Origin: Oryzomonas sagensis
GTDB lineage: Bacteria > Desulfobacterota > Desulfuromonadia > Geobacterales > Pseudopelobacteraceae
DNA: 64,000 nt
NCBI RefSeq assembly: GCF_008802355.1
Contig: NZ_VZRA01000003.1
Span: forward strand, 378,360 to 442,359
Direction: 5' to 3'
A model generated the notes under the pieces. It did not search any database, was not told the origin of the DNA, and worked only from the letters and a program-made list of their open reading frames with translations. Made by a program: the position numbers and the translations under genes. This document shows positions 28,452 through 38,497 of this stretch, in pieces; position 1 is the first letter of the stretch; the number at the start of each line of letters is the position of its first letter.

Positions 28452-29384
28452 ATGGCAGAGTTCAAACACAGAAATATCATTGCACTCAGGGACCTGACCA
28501 GGGAAGATATGGAGCTGCTCCTGGCGACGGCCGAAAACATGCGGGAGATCAACAGCCGCGACATCAAGAAGGTCCCCACGTTGCGCGGCAAGACCATCGT
28601 CAATCTGTTTTACGAGGCATCGACCCGCACGCGGACTTCCTTTGAAATAGCCGCCAAACGGCTTTCCGCCGATACCGTCAATATCTCCCCTTCCACCAGT
28701 TCGGCCACCAAGGGGGAAACCCTGGCGGATACGGCCCTGAACCTCCTGGCCATGAAGCCTGATATCATCGTCATGCGCCATGCGGTTTCCGGCGCCCATT
28801 ACCACCTGGCCCAAAAGGTGACCTGCTCGGTGGTCAACGCCGGTGACGGCGCCCATGAACATCCTTCACAAGGGCTTTTGGACCTGTTGACCATACGGGA
28901 CCGGTTCGGCCGGCTGGATGGCCTCAAGGTGGCCATTGTGGGCGACATCACCCATAGCCGGGTGGCCCGCTCCGATATCCAGGGGTTGACCAAGATGGGG
29001 TCCCACATCTACCTGGCCGGCCCGCCGACCATGATGCCGCCGGCAGTGGAAAAGCTGGGGAACGTCACGGTGTGCGCCACCATGCGGGAAGCCATCCAGG
29101 ATGCCGACGTGGTCATAATGCTGCGCATCCAGCAGGAACGCCAGGGCAAGACCTTGATGCCCAATGCTCGGGAATACTCCCGCTACTTCGGGCTCAATCC
29201 CGAGAACCTCAAGCTGGCCAAGCCGGGAGCCATGGTCATGCACCCCGGCCCCATCAACCGCGGCGTGGAGATGTCCTCCTACGTGGTGAACGGCAGCCAG
29301 TCCCATGTTCTCAAACAGGTGGAGAACGGCGTGGCGGTGAGGATGGCCATGCTCTACCACGTATGCGGCGGGGAGTTGGTGTGA
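28452..29384 (+). CDS. pyrB: Aspartate carbamoyltransferase catalytic subunit
   Basis: A 310-residue enzyme joining carbamoyl phosphate and aspartate, the committed step of pyrimidine synthesis. The carbamoyl phosphate site [27 protein letters not shown] and the closing [12 protein letters not shown] match PyrB. No pyrI gene is adjacent, so it is probably the unregulated class seen with PyrR control. ATG 28452 has GGGGAGGGGG upstream. Confidence 0.96.
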   Translation: MAEFKHRNIIALRDLTREDMELLLATAENMREINSRDIKKVPTLRGKTIVNLFYEASTRTRTSFEIAAKRLSADTVNISPSTSSATKGETLADTALNLLAMKPDIIVMRHAVSGAHYHLAQKVTCSVVNAGDGAHEHPSQGLLDLLTIRDRFGRLDGLKVAIVGDITHSRVARSDIQGLTKMGSHIYLAGPPTMMPPAVEKLGNVTVCATMREAIQDADVVIMLRIQQERQGKTLMPNAREYSRYFGLNPENLKLAKPGAMVMHPGPINRGVEMSSYVVNGSQSHVLKQVENGVAVRMAMLYHVCGGELV

Positions 29385-29387
29385 TGA

Positions 29388-29580
29388 AGCGGCCGCTTTT
29401 CCGCCAGCTCGGCGTAAGTCTTCGGTACCGTTTGTGCGGCATAGCGCTGCTCATCCTATCCTTCTCCCCGGGGGAGAAGGGATACCGTTACCCTCTCCCC
29501 CGGGGAGAAGGTGGCCAAAGCCGGGTGAGGGCCTCCGCGCGATACCTCGACAGCCTTGATCTGACGAAAAATCGACCGCT
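29388..29580. repeat. MITE-like repeat between pyrB and pyrC, with a second repeat inserted in it
   Basis: Ends are ~20-bp imperfect inverted repeats (29388-29407 and 29561-29580). The outer sequence matches the repeat at 32401-32517 on both sides, but from about 29452 to 29530 it is replaced by ~79 bases that include a CCTTCTCCCCGGGGGAGAAGG palindrome and a GGGTGAGGG end, a family of repeat common in proteobacteria. Confidence 0.75.
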
Positions 29581-29619
29581 TCAAGGGAACACATAAACCT
29601 AACACTTAGGGGTGACCAT

Positions 29620-30894
29620 ATGAATCTTTTGATCAAGAACGGCCGGGTGATCGATCCTTCCCAGGGATTGGACGAAATAGCGGATGTGCTGGTGGAAGCC
29701 GGGCTGGTGAAGGAGATCGGCAAGAACCTGAAGGCGCCGGCCGGCGTGGAGACCGTCGATGCCGCCGGGAAGTACGTGGTGCCGGGACTGGTGGACATGC
29801 ACGTGCACCTGCGCGATCCGGGGCTGGAGTACAAAGAGGATATCGTCAGCGGCACCCGGGCCGCGGCGGCGGGCGGTTTCACCTCCCTGGCCTGCATGCC
29901 CAATACCAAGCCGGCCATCGACAACAAGGCCGTGGTCAGCTATATCATCAACAAAGCCACTACCGACGGGTTCTGCAACGTCTTTCCGGTCGGCTGCATC
30001 ACCTACGGCATGGGCGGGGAGCGCATGGCCGAGATGGGCGAGTTGAAAGAAGCCGGTTGCGTTGCGGTTTCGGACGACGGCAGGCCGGTCGCCAATGCGG
30101 AGCTCATGCGCCGCGCCCTCGAATATGCCCGAGGCATCGGCATCCTGGTCATCTCCCATGCCGAAGACCTGGCATTGGTGGGGGAGGGGGTCATGAACGA
30201 AGGCTTCACCTCCACGGAACTCGGCTTGAAGGGAATCCCCCGGGTTGCCGAGGATATCGCCACGGCCCGGGACGTGATGCTGGCAGAATACACCAATTCG
30301 CCGCTCCACATCGCCCACGTTTCCACCAAAGGGTCGGTGCGCATCATCCGCGAGGCCAAGGCCCGCGGCGTCAAGGTGACGTGCGAAACCGCGCCCCATT
30401 ACTTCACCCTGACCGATGACGCGGTCCGCGGTTACGACACCAACGCCAAGATGAACCCGCCGCTGCGCGAGGCCGACGACGTGGCCGCCGTCAAGGAGGG
30501 GCTCCGGGACGGCACCATCGACTGTATCGCCACCGATCACGCGCCGCACCATCTGGATGAAAAGGACGTGGAGTTCAATGCGGCCTTAAACGGCATCATC
30601 GGTTTGGAGACGTCGCTGCCGCTCTCCCTGAAACTGGTCGGGGACGGTATCCTGACCATTAATCAACTGATTGAAAAAATGTCGTGTAATCCTTCGAAAA
30701 TACTTGGCATATCGCGCGGAAGTCTTCGCGTCGGCGGTGTGGCGGACGTGACCGTAATCGATCCCGCCGCCGAGTGGACGGTGGAGACGGAAAAGCTGGT
30801 CAGCAAGTCCCGGAACACCCCTTTTGCCGGCTGGAAGATGAAAGGGGCGGCGGCCTGCACCATCCGGGGCGGCGCAGTGGTTTTTTCCCGGTAA
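29620..30894 (+). CDS. pyrC: Dihydroorotase
   Basis: A 424-residue zinc amidohydrolase that cyclises carbamoyl aspartate to dihydroorotate. The metal site [10 protein letters not shown], the [19 protein letters not shown] segment, the histidines in [10 protein letters not shown] and IAHVSTKGS, and IATDHAPHH are all present. Length fits the class I (AtzF/AllB-like) PyrC that is usually fused or associated with PyrB in bacteria. ATG 29620 follows AGGGGTGACC. Confidence 0.95.
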   Translation: MNLLIKNGRVIDPSQGLDEIADVLVEAGLVKEIGKNLKAPAGVETVDAAGKYVVPGLVDMHVHLRDPGLEYKEDIVSGTRAAAAGGFTSLACMPNTKPAIDNKAVVSYIINKATTDGFCNVFPVGCITYGMGGERMAEMGELKEAGCVAVSDDGRPVANAELMRRALEYARGIGILVISHAEDLALVGEGVMNEGFTSTELGLKGIPRVAEDIATARDVMLAEYTNSPLHIAHVSTKGSVRIIREAKARGVKVTCETAPHYFTLTDDAVRGYDTNAKMNPPLREADDVAAVKEGLRDGTIDCIATDHAPHHLDEKDVEFNAALNGIIGLETSLPLSLKLVGDGILTINQLIEKMSCNPSKILGISRGSLRVGGVADVTVIDPAAEWTVETEKLVSKSRNTPFAGWKMKGAAACTIRGGAVVFSR

Positions 30895-30912
30895 TTGACG
30901 GCGGAGGACACC

Positions 30913-31275
30913 ATGCTGCAACTCAAGCGGGTGTACGAACCAGCGGAAGCTGGGGACGGCAAGCGTATCCTGGTCGACCGCCTCTGGCCACGGGGGATCT
31001 CCCGGGATGCGGCGCGGATAGATGCCTGGCTCAAGGACATTGCGCCCAGCGACCAACTGCGCCGCTGGTTCGGCCATGACCCCGGAAAATGGGAGGAGTT
31101 CCGCAGCCGTTACCGTGAAGAGCTCCGGGAACATGCCCCCCTGGTGGAGCAACTGCGCAACGAAGCGGACGATACAACCATAACCCTGCTGTTTGCCGCG
31201 CGCGATAGCGACCGGAACAATGCAGTGGTTCTGAAGCAAGTCATCGAGTCTTATCAAAAGGAGTCATACGTATGA
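30913..31275 (+). CDS. DUF488 family protein in the pyr operon
   Basis: A 120-residue protein with VDRLWPRGISRDAARIDAWL and WFGHDPGKWEEF, the hallmarks of the DUF488 (YeaO-like) family. Its activity is not known. ATG 30913 is chosen because GGCGGAGGA lies just before it; the in-frame TTG at 30895 overlaps the region straight after pyrC. Its TGA overlaps the carA ATG, so it is translated with the pyr genes, though a role in pyrimidine synthesis is not established. Confidence 0.82.
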   Translation: MLQLKRVYEPAEAGDGKRILVDRLWPRGISRDAARIDAWLKDIAPSDQLRRWFGHDPGKWEEFRSRYREELREHAPLVEQLRNEADDTTITLLFAARDSDRNNAVVLKQVIESYQKESYV

Positions 31276-32393
31276 AAGCAGTCCTTGCGCTCGCCGATGG
31301 GCGCATTTTTGAGGGAAAATCATTTGGAGCCGGCGGCGAGGCCACGGGTGAAGTGGTTTTCAATACCTCCATGTGCGGTTATCAGGAGGTCCTGACCGAT
31401 CCGTCCTATAAGGGGCAGATGGTCACCATGACCTACCCCCAGATCGGCAACACCGGCATCAACCCCGAGGACATCGAGAGCCGCGGTCTTTTCCTCTCCG
31501 GTTTTATCGTCAAGGAGTATATGGACTGCTACTCCAACTGGCGCGCCACCATGAGCCTGGACGCCTACCTCAAGGAAAACAGCGTCGTGGGCATCCAGGG
31601 TCTCGACACCCGTGCCCTGACCCGGCACTTGCGGGACAAGGGAGCCCAGAACGGGATTATCTCCACGGTTGATTTCGACCGGGAGAGTCTTGTCAAAAAG
31701 GCGCGGGCCATCCCCAGCATGGCCGGTCTGGACCTGGCCAGCGGCGTCAGTTGCGACAAGCCGTACCATTGGACCGAGGGGCTGTGGAACTTGGAGACGG
31801 GCTATGCCACGGTTGATCCCGCCACCCTCAACTACAAGGTGGTGGCTTTCGATTTCGGCATCAAGTACAACATCCTGCGCTGCCTCGTGGATGCCGGCTG
31901 CGACGTGACCGTGGTGCCGGCCGCGTTCCCGGCCGAAGAGGTGCTGGCCATGAATCCGGACGGCATCTTCCTCAGCAACGGCCCGGGCGACCCGGAGCCG
32001 CTGACCGGCGTGATCGGGAACCTGCGCAAGCTTATCGGCAAAAAGCCGATCTTCGGCATCTGTCTCGGCCACCAGTTGCTGGGATTGGCCCTGGGGGGCA
32101 AGACCATGAAACTCCCCTTTGGCAACCACGGCTCCAACCTGCCGGTCATGGACATGGCGACCCGCAAGGTCGAGATCACGGCCCAGAATCACGGTTTTGC
32201 CGTTGATCTCGATTCCCTGGGCACTGTGGCCTGCCTGGGGCACGAGAACCTGAACGACCAGACCGTGGAGGGGATCCGTCACTGCGACCTGCCGATCTTC
32301 TCGGTGCAGCATCACCCCGAGGCCTCGCCGGGACCGCACGATTCCCAGTATTTGTTTGGAAGGTTTGTGGAAATGATGGAGAAGTATCGCTAA
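31272..32393 (+). CDS. carA: Carbamoyl phosphate synthase small subunit
   Basis: A 373-residue protein. The N-terminal domain starts KAVLALADGRIFEGKSFGA; the class I glutaminase domain has FGICLGHQLLGLALGG with the nucleophile Cys and QHHPEASPGPHD with the His-Glu pair. It releases ammonia from glutamine for CarB. ATG overlaps the stop of the DUF488 gene. carB is not adjacent; three other genes and a repeat lie between. Confidence 0.96.
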   Translation: MKAVLALADGRIFEGKSFGAGGEATGEVVFNTSMCGYQEVLTDPSYKGQMVTMTYPQIGNTGINPEDIESRGLFLSGFIVKEYMDCYSNWRATMSLDAYLKENSVVGIQGLDTRALTRHLRDKGAQNGIISTVDFDRESLVKKARAIPSMAGLDLASGVSCDKPYHWTEGLWNLETGYATVDPATLNYKVVAFDFGIKYNILRCLVDAGCDVTVVPAAFPAEEVLAMNPDGIFLSNGPGDPEPLTGVIGNLRKLIGKKPIFGICLGHQLLGLALGGKTMKLPFGNHGSNLPVMDMATRKVEITAQNHGFAVDLDSLGTVACLGHENLNDQTVEGIRHCDLPIFSVQHHPEASPGPHDSQYLFGRFVEMMEKYR

Positions 32394-32400
32394 CGGCTAC

Positions 32401-32517
32401 GGCCGCCGCTTTTGCGCCAGCTCTGCGTAAGTCTTCGGGAGGTCCTTGTGCGGCGTAGCGCTGCTACGCCTCCGCGGCCTCCCTCGACAGCCTTGATCTG
32501 ACGCAAAATCGGCAACC
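32401..32517. repeat. MITE-like palindromic repeat between carA and the radical SAM gene
   Basis: A 117-bp element with ~20-bp imperfect inverted ends (32401-32420 and 32498-32517) and a core hairpin GGCGTAGC-GCT-GCTACGCC (32452-32470). It is the uninterrupted form of the repeat at 29388. Confidence 0.8.
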
Positions 32518-32545
32518 GACAGGAAAACCGAAGGCCGAAGAAAAA

Positions 32546-33454
32546 ATGATTTTGAACTATCTGACCCTTTATCAATCGGGCGAATTGCTGGAACGTGTTC
32601 GCACAGCCTATGGCCGCCTGGCCGCCTGCGATATCTGCCCCCACGACTGCGGCGTGAACCGTCTTCGGGGGGAGCGGGGAATCTGCGGCGCCGGGGCGCA
32701 TCCGGCAATCGCTTCGGCCAATGTCCATAACGGCGAGGAACCGCCCATCTCCGGCAGCCGGGGGTCCGGCACGATCTTTCTCACCGGGTGCAGCCTGAAA
32801 TGCCGCTTCTGCCAGAATTTTCCCATCAGCCAGATGGGCAACGGCGAGGTGATAACGACAAAGGTCTTGGCCGATCGGATGCTCAAGCTCCAACAGCGGG
32901 GGGTGCACAACATCAATCTCGTCACCCCCACCCACTACCTGCCCCAGATCCTGGCTGCGCTCTATCTGGCCATTCCCCAGGGGTTCCGGCTCCCCCTGGT
33001 CTGGAATTCCAGCGGCTACGAGAAGGTTGATGTCCTGGCGCTCCTGGACGGTGTGGTGGACATCTTTCTGCCGGATATGAAGTATGCCGATAACGGAATC
33101 GCCGAGCGCATCTCCTCGGCCCCGGGGTATGCGGACATCAACCGGCCGGCTGTCGCCGAGATGCTCCGGCAGGTGGGGCACCTTGAACTCGACGATGAAG
33201 GCTTGGCGGTCAAGGGGTTGATTATCCGTCATTTGGTCCTGCCGGAGGGGCTGGCGGAAACGCGTAAAACCTTGTCCTGGATTGCCGGGAACCTGGGGAC
33301 GGCAACCCATATCTCCCTGATGCGCCAGTACTTCCCGGCCCACCTGGCCGTGGACATGCCGGTACTCGGCCGCAAGCTCACCGATGACGAGTACGATGAG
33401 GCGCTGGAAGCACTGGAAGAGTTCGATCTGGACAACGGCTGGGTGCAGGATTGA
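32546..33454 (+). CDS. Radical SAM protein, PflX/pyruvate formate-lyase activase-like
   Basis: A 302-residue protein. The radical SAM cluster motif is TGCSLKCRFCQNFPIS (CxxxCxxC). An N-terminal cysteine-rich part (CDICPHDCGVNRLRGERGICGAG) could hold a further cluster. Later, LVTPTHYLP and FLPDMKY fit the COG1313/PflX group. The partner and reaction of this group are not known. It starts at ATG 32546, 29 bases after the repeat, and lies between carA and carB, followed by a ferritin-like gene. Confidence 0.85.
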   Translation: MILNYLTLYQSGELLERVRTAYGRLAACDICPHDCGVNRLRGERGICGAGAHPAIASANVHNGEEPPISGSRGSGTIFLTGCSLKCRFCQNFPISQMGNGEVITTKVLADRMLKLQQRGVHNINLVTPTHYLPQILAALYLAIPQGFRLPLVWNSSGYEKVDVLALLDGVVDIFLPDMKYADNGIAERISSAPGYADINRPAVAEMLRQVGHLELDDEGLAVKGLIIRHLVLPEGLAETRKTLSWIAGNLGTATHISLMRQYFPAHLAVDMPVLGRKLTDDEYDEALEALEEFDLDNGWVQD

Positions 33455-33474
33455 GCGAAAGGGGCATAACGGCG

Positions 33475-33972
33475 ATGGATACCACGAGCAACCATGCGGA
33501 TCATTGCCTTATCTTTAAAATCTGCGCCAGGATAGAGGCCCAGACCGCGGAACTCTATCACTATTACAGCGAACTTTTTCGCGAGAACCGCGATGCGGCG
33601 CAACTTTGGCACAAAACAGCGCTTGAGGAGGAAAATCACCTCCGGCAGTTCGAGCTTGCCGACCGGCTCTATCGCAATGTGGACTTTGTCGTAGCGATTG
33701 ATCCCGAGCGAGCGGAAAGGGTATGCCACAAGTTGGGCATGCTTGTGTCCCATGTCCGGCAGCAGCCCCCCGATCTCGAAACGGCCCTGTCACGGGCCAT
33801 CGAGATGGAGGAAGCGCTGGCCGACCTACACATGGAGAGCGTCGTCAGGTTTGCGGATGATTCCATCCAAAAGATCTTCAGAGCGATGATGCGTTTCGAT
33901 CAGGAGCATGTCCAGCTGCTGAAGAAATTCCTGACCGATGTGACCAAGCCCCGGACGGAGAGGGACGGATGA
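33475..33972 (+). CDS. Ferritin-like (rubrerythrin-type) domain protein
   Basis: A 165-residue, all-helical protein. The helix ALEEENHLRQFELA and the later EMEEALADLHMES and DQEHVQLLKKFL carry Glu/His residues spaced as in di-iron ferritin-like folds, and EAQTAELYHYYSEL supplies the first. No rubredoxin domain follows. A role in peroxide or iron handling is an inference. ATG 33475 is chosen over TTG 33451, which overlaps the radical SAM stop. Its stop overlaps the start of the DUF486 gene (ATGA). Confidence 0.7.
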   Translation: MDTTSNHADHCLIFKICARIEAQTAELYHYYSELFRENRDAAQLWHKTALEEENHLRQFELADRLYRNVDFVVAIDPERAERVCHKLGMLVSHVRQQPPDLETALSRAIEMEEALADLHMESVVRFADDSIQKIFRAMMRFDQEHVQLLKKFLTDVTKPRTERDG

Positions 33973-34295
33973 AAACGATAGGGTTGCTGATAGTATCCAA
34001 CATTTTCATGACCTTTGCCTGGTACGCCCACCTGAGGAACCTGCGTACCCGGCACTGGCTGATCGCCGTAGCGGTTTCCTGGGGGATCGCTTTCTTTGAA
34101 TACCTGGTCCAGGTGCCGGCCAACCGCATCGGTTACGGCCGTTTTTCCCTGGCTCAGTTGAAGATCATGCAGGAGGTCATCACCCTGTCGGTCTTTGTAC
34201 CCTTTGCCGTACTGTACATGGGCACCTCCCTGACCTGGAATTATCTCTGGGCCGGTCTTTGTCTGGCTGGAGCCGTTTTTTTCATATTTCGCTAA
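33969..34295 (+). CDS. DUF486 family small membrane protein
   Basis: A 108-residue protein with four hydrophobic helices, including [21 protein letters not shown] and [20 protein letters not shown], typical of the DMT-superfamily protein DUF486. Transport substrate is unknown. Its ATG overlaps the ferritin-like gene stop; carB begins 23 bases downstream with its own AGAAGGAG box. Confidence 0.85.
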   Translation: MKTIGLLIVSNIFMTFAWYAHLRNLRTRHWLIAVAVSWGIAFFEYLVQVPANRIGYGRFSLAQLKIMQEVITLSVFVPFAVLYMGTSLTWNYLWAGLCLAGAVFFIFR

Positions 34296-34318
34296 TCACG
34301 AGAAGGAGTCATGCATAT

Positions 34319-37300
34319 ATGCCGAAACGTACCGACATCAAGAAAGTTCTCATCATCGGAGCCGGCCCGATCGTCATCGGTCAGGCCTGCGAATTCGACT
34401 ACTCCGGCACCCAGGCCTGCAAGGCCTTGAAGGAGGAGGGATTCGAGGTGGTACTGTTGAACAGCAACCCGGCCACCATCATGACCGACCCGGATTTTGC
34501 CGACCGTACCTACATCGAACCGGTAACCCCCGATATTTTGGCCAAGATTATCGAGCGGGAGCGTCCCGATGCCGTGCTGCCCACCCTGGGCGGCCAGACG
34601 GCGTTGAACACCGCCGTGGCGGTGGCCGAAGCGGGTATCCTGGACAAGTTCGGCGTGGAGTTGATCGGCGCCAAGCTGCCGGCCATCAAGAAGGCCGAGG
34701 ATCGCACGCTTTTTAAACAGGCGATGGAAAAGATCGGTTTGGCCGTTCCTTCCTCGGGTCTGGCCCACAACTACCGGGAGGCCATGGAAGTCGTCAAGGA
34801 GGTCGGGTTCCCGGCCATTATCCGCCCCTCGTTCACCCTGGGCGGCACCGGCGGCGGCATCGCCTACAACATGGAAGAGTACGAAAAGATGGCCCTGGCC
34901 GGCATCGACGCGTCGCCCACCGACGAAATCCTGGTGGAGGAGTCGGTCATCGGCTGGAAGGAATATGAACTGGAGGTGATGCGCGACACGGCCGACAACG
35001 TGGTGATCGTCTGCTCCATCGAAAACTTCGACCCCATGGGGGTGCATACCGGCGACTCCATCACGGTCGCCCCGGCCCAGACCCTGACCGACAAGGAATA
35101 TCAGATTCTCCGTGACGCGGCCCTCAAGATCATCCGCGAGATCGGCGTGGATACGGGCGGCTCCAATATCCAGTTCGGCATCAATCCCCAGAACGGCCGC
35201 CTGGTGGTGATCGAGATGAACCCGCGCGTCTCCCGGTCGTCGGCCCTGGCCTCCAAAGCCACCGGCTTCCCCATTGCCAAGATCGCCGCCAAACTGGCGG
35301 TGGGGTATACCCTGGACGAGATCACCAACGACATCACCCGCGAGACGCCGGCCTGCTTCGAGCCGACCATCGATTACGTCGTCACCAAGATACCCCGCTT
35401 CACCTTTGAGAAGTTCCCGGCCGCCGATGCCATCCTGACCACCCAGATGAAATCGGTAGGGGAGGTGATGGCCATCGGCCGTACCTTTAAGGAGTCGTTT
35501 CAAAAGGCGCTCCGTTCCCTGGAGATCGGTTTTTCCGGTTTCGAGTCGCGCCTGTTCGACCTGAATGCCGAAACACGCCGGGCTCTGACCGTCAAGGAGC
35601 AGCAACTTCTGATAGAGAAGCTGCACACCCCCAATTGGGAGCGGCTCTGGTACGTGGGCGACGCCTTGCGCAGCGGCATGACCGTTGCCGAGATCCACAG
35701 GCACACCGCCATCGACCCCTGGTTCTTGCACAATATCCGCCAGATCATCGAGATGGAGGAACGGCTGAAGCTGGTCGAGCCGAAGAAATCCAGCGAAGAC
35801 GACCTTAAACAGATTATCCGCGAAGCCAAGCAGATGGGCTTTTCGGACAAATTCCTGGCGCAGCTCTGGCGGATGGGCGAAGATGCGCTGCGCGGCCTGC
35901 GCTGGTCTCTGGGGGTGCGCCCGGTGTATAAGCGGGTCGATACCTGCGCCGCCGAGTTCGTGGCCTATACCCCGTACCTGTACTCGACCTATGAGGAAGA
36001 GTGCGAGGCCGAACCGACGGACCGCAAGAAGATCATGATCCTGGGGGGCGGCCCCAACCGCATCGGCCAAGGGATCGAATTCGACTACTGCTGCGTGCAC
36101 GGCGTCTTTGCCCTGGCCGAGGACGGCTACGAGACCATCATGGTCAACTGCAACCCGGAGACGGTTTCCACGGATTACGACACCTCGGATCGGCTCTACT
36201 TCGAACCCTTGACCCTGGAGGACGTGCTGGAGATCGTCGCCAAAGAGAACCCGGCGGGCGTGATCGTGCAGTTTGGCGGCCAGACACCGCTCAAGCTGGC
36301 GGTGGCGCTTGAAAAAGCGGGCGTGCCGATCATCGGCACCTCGCCGGATGCCATCGACCGGGCGGAAGACCGGGAGCGGTTCCAGGAAATGCTCCATAAA
36401 CTGGGGCTGCGCCAACCCGAGAACGGCACGGCCCGCTCTTTTGAAGAAGCCGAGAAGGTGGCCAACCGTATCGGGTACCCGGTCGTGGTGCGCCCATCCT
36501 ACGTGCTGGGCGGGCGCGCCATGGAGATCGTCTACAACGCGGAAAACCTGCTGCGTTACATGACCACCGCCGTCAAGGCTTCGCCCGGGCACCCCATCCT
36601 GATCGACAAGTTCCTGGACGAGGCCATCGAGATCGACGTGGATGCCCTCTGCGACGGCAGCGAGGTCGTCATGGGCGGGATCATGGAGCATATCGAGGAG
36701 GCCGGCATCCATTCCGGCGATTCGGCCTGTTCCTTGCCGCCGTACTCCATTGCCGCCGAGACCGTGGCCGAGATTCGCCGCCAGACCGTCCTGATGGCCC
36801 TGGAACTGAACGTCAAGGGGCTCATGAACGTGCAGTACGCCGTCAGGAATGGCGATATCTACATCCTGGAGGTCAACCCCCGGGCTTCACGCACCGCGCC
36901 CTTCGTTTCCAAGGCGACCGGACGCCCCCTGGCAAAGATAGCGGCCCGGATCATGGCCGGCAAAAGCCTCAAGGAGTTGGGTGTGCACGGCGACATCGTG
37001 CCGAAGCACATATCGGTCAAGGAGGCGGTGTTCCCCTTTGTCAAATTCCCCGGCGTGGATACGATTCTGGGGCCGGAGATGAAGTCCACCGGCGAGGTGA
37101 TGGGTATCGGCGACACCTTCGCCAAGGCCTTTGCCAAGTCGCAACTGGGGGCCAATGTGAAGATGCCGTTGACCGGCAATGCCTTTATCAGTGTGCGGGA
37201 CGCCGACAAGAAACATGTTGTAACCACAGCTGAAAAGTTGTATAGAAATGGTTTCGCAATCTGGGCGACCGGCGGCACCGCCGCGTTTCTGGAAGAAAAG

Positions 37301-37570
37301 GGGATTCCGGTCCGCCGGATCAACAAGGTTGTCGAGGGGCGTCCCCATGTGGTTGACGCCATCAAGAACGACGAGATCAGCCTGGTGGTCAACACGACCC
37401 ATGGAGCCCAGGCCGTGGCAGATTCCTTCTCCATTCGTCGCGAGTCCCTGATGCACGGCATCGCCTATTACACTACGGTGGCCGGTGCCAAGGCGGCAGT
37501 GGACAGCATCATTGCACTGAAAGCCCAGGATCTGGACGTCAAGACCCTGCAGGAATATCTGGAAGAATAG
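34319..37570 (+). CDS. carB: Carbamoyl phosphate synthase large subunit
   Basis: A 1083-residue protein of two homologous ATP-grasp halves. It starts [22 protein letters not shown] and the second half begins [21 protein letters not shown], the expected internal repeat. [18 protein letters not shown] and [18 protein letters not shown] are the metal/ATP motifs of each half. The C-terminal methylglyoxal-synthase-like domain ([14 protein letters not shown]) binds allosteric effectors. ATG 34319 follows AGAAGGAG; upstream in-frame codons overlap the DUF486 gene. greA follows after 87 bases. Confidence 0.97.
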   Translation: MPKRTDIKKVLIIGAGPIVIGQACEFDYSGTQACKALKEEGFEVVLLNSNPATIMTDPDFADRTYIEPVTPDILAKIIERERPDAVLPTLGGQTALNTAVAVAEAGILDKFGVELIGAKLPAIKKAEDRTLFKQAMEKIGLAVPSSGLAHNYREAMEVVKEVGFPAIIRPSFTLGGTGGGIAYNMEEYEKMALAGIDASPTDEILVEESVIGWKEYELEVMRDTADNVVIVCSIENFDPMGVHTGDSITVAPAQTLTDKEYQILRDAALKIIREIGVDTGGSNIQFGINPQNGRLVVIEMNPRVSRSSALASKATGFPIAKIAAKLAVGYTLDEITNDITRETPACFEPTIDYVVTKIPRFTFEKFPAADAILTTQMKSVGEVMAIGRTFKESFQKALRSLEIGFSGFESRLFDLNAETRRALTVKEQQLLIEKLHTPNWERLWYVGDALRSGMTVAEIHRHTAIDPWFLHNIRQIIEMEERLKLVEPKKSSEDDLKQIIREAKQMGFSDKFLAQLWRMGEDALRGLRWSLGVRPVYKRVDTCAAEFVAYTPYLYSTYEEECEAEPTDRKKIMILGGGPNRIGQGIEFDYCCVHGVFALAEDGYETIMVNCNPETVSTDYDTSDRLYFEPLTLEDVLEIVAKENPAGVIVQFGGQTPLKLAVALEKAGVPIIGTSPDAIDRAEDRERFQEMLHKLGLRQPENGTARSFEEAEKVANRIGYPVVVRPSYVLGGRAMEIVYNAENLLRYMTTAVKASPGHPILIDKFLDEAIEIDVDALCDGSEVVMGGIMEHIEEAGIHSGDSACSLPPYSIAAETVAEIRRQTVLMALELNVKGLMNVQYAVRNGDIYILEVNPRASRTAPFVSKATGRPLAKIAARIMAGKSLKELGVHGDIVPKHISVKEAVFPFVKFPGVDTILGPEMKSTGEVMGIGDTFAKAFAKSQLGANVKMPLTGNAFISVRDADKKHVVTTAEKLYRNGFAIWATGGTAAFLEEKGIPVRRINKVVEGRPHVVDAIKNDEISLVVNTTHGAQAVADSFSIRRESLMHGIAYYTTVAGAKAAVDSIIALKAQDLDVKTLQEYLEE

Positions 37571-37657
37571 CGGCCGGAGGCATGTCCTCCCGCCGATTTG
37601 TTTTGTGTGCTTGTGCAATAGTGACATTAATTTATGTGTTCAGGAGATCGATAGTAG

Positions 37658-38134
37658 ATGTCCCATTCCATACCGTTGACAAAAGAAAGTTTTGAAGCGC
37701 TCCAGGAAGAGTTGAAACGCCTGATCCGCGTGGAACGCCCCAAGGTCATTCAGGATATTGCCGAGGCACGCAGTCACGGCGATCTCTCGGAAAATGCCGA
37801 GTATGACGCGGCTAAAAACCGTCAGGCCTTTATCGAAGGACGCATTCAGGAGTTGAATGGCAAGCTGGCCCGGGCCTATGTGGTTGACCTTTCCGGCATG
37901 AAACCGGACAAGGTGGTGTTCGGTTCCACCGTCACCCTGTACGACACCGCCTCCGAGGAAGAGGTGTGCTACAAGATCGTCGGCGAGGATGAGGCGGATA
38001 TCAAGCTGAGCAAGATATCGTGCACGTCTCCCGTTGGCAAGGCGCTGATCGGCCACAAGCTTGACGATACCGTCAAGGTGATGGTCCCATCGGGCACCAA
38101 GGAATACGAAATCATCGACATCAAATACGAGTAA
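37658..38134 (+). CDS. greA: Transcription elongation factor GreA
   Basis: A 158-residue protein. The N-terminal coiled coil ends in ARSHGDLSENAEYDAAK, the DLSENAEYD tip that coordinates metal in the RNA polymerase channel; the C-terminal FKBP-like domain starts FGSTVTLYD and contains the SPVGKALIG segment. GreA stimulates cleavage of backtracked RNA. Length is normal. ATG follows AGGAG at normal distance. The order carB-greA is common in this group. Confidence 0.96.
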   Translation: MSHSIPLTKESFEALQEELKRLIRVERPKVIQDIAEARSHGDLSENAEYDAAKNRQAFIEGRIQELNGKLARAYVVDLSGMKPDKVVFGSTVTLYDTASEEEVCYKIVGEDEADIKLSKISCTSPVGKALIGHKLDDTVKVMVPSGTKEYEIIDIKYE

Positions 38135-38172
38135 AGGGCGGGGCATCCCCCTTTTTGCGAGGAGAGACGACA

Positions 38173-38373
38173 ATGGCTGGTACGATTACGAAGGATATGA
38201 CCTTTTTTGAAGTTATGCGCATGTATCCCGACGCCGTCGCGGTGTTGCAGAAGTACAACCTGGGATGTATCGGCTGCATGGGCGCCCAGAACGAAAGCCT
38301 CGAACAGGGAGCCAATGCCCACGGCATCGATGTGGAGGCGCTGGTAAAGGACCTGAACGCGGCCATCGCCTGA
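38173..38373 (+). CDS. DUF1858 small protein with CxxC
   Basis: A 66-residue protein, TFFEVMRMYPDAVAVLQKYNLGC followed by IGC, that matches the DUF1858 (hybrid-cluster-protein-associated redox disulfide) family. It probably binds a metal or uses the CxxC for redox; direct evidence is lacking. ATG 38173 follows GGAGAGACGAC; the frame is open 18 bases further upstream without a better start. A strong terminator follows. Confidence 0.85.
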   Translation: MAGTITKDMTFFEVMRMYPDAVAVLQKYNLGCIGCMGAQNESLEQGANAHGIDVEALVKDLNAAIA

Positions 38374-38396
38374 TTCGCAGCCAGGCCGATTATTGC

Positions 38397-38435
38397 AAAA
38401 AGCCCCGGGGAACATTTCTTCCCCCGGGGCTTTTT
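38397..38435. terminator. Intrinsic terminator after the DUF1858 gene
   Basis: A strong GC stem (arms about 38401-38412 and 38419-38431) ends in five T (38431-38435), and is preceded by an A-run, so it may work in both directions. It closes the carB-greA-DUF1858 stretch. Confidence 0.9.
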
Positions 38436-38497
38436 GCGTTTCCGGAATGAAGTGTGTACAATCAAAACGGTAAAGACTGAGCGTAAGGGAGGTCGCC

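Noticed and set aside
34292..36712. 806-codon open frame on the - strand
   Set aside because: Antisense to carB; shadow composition.
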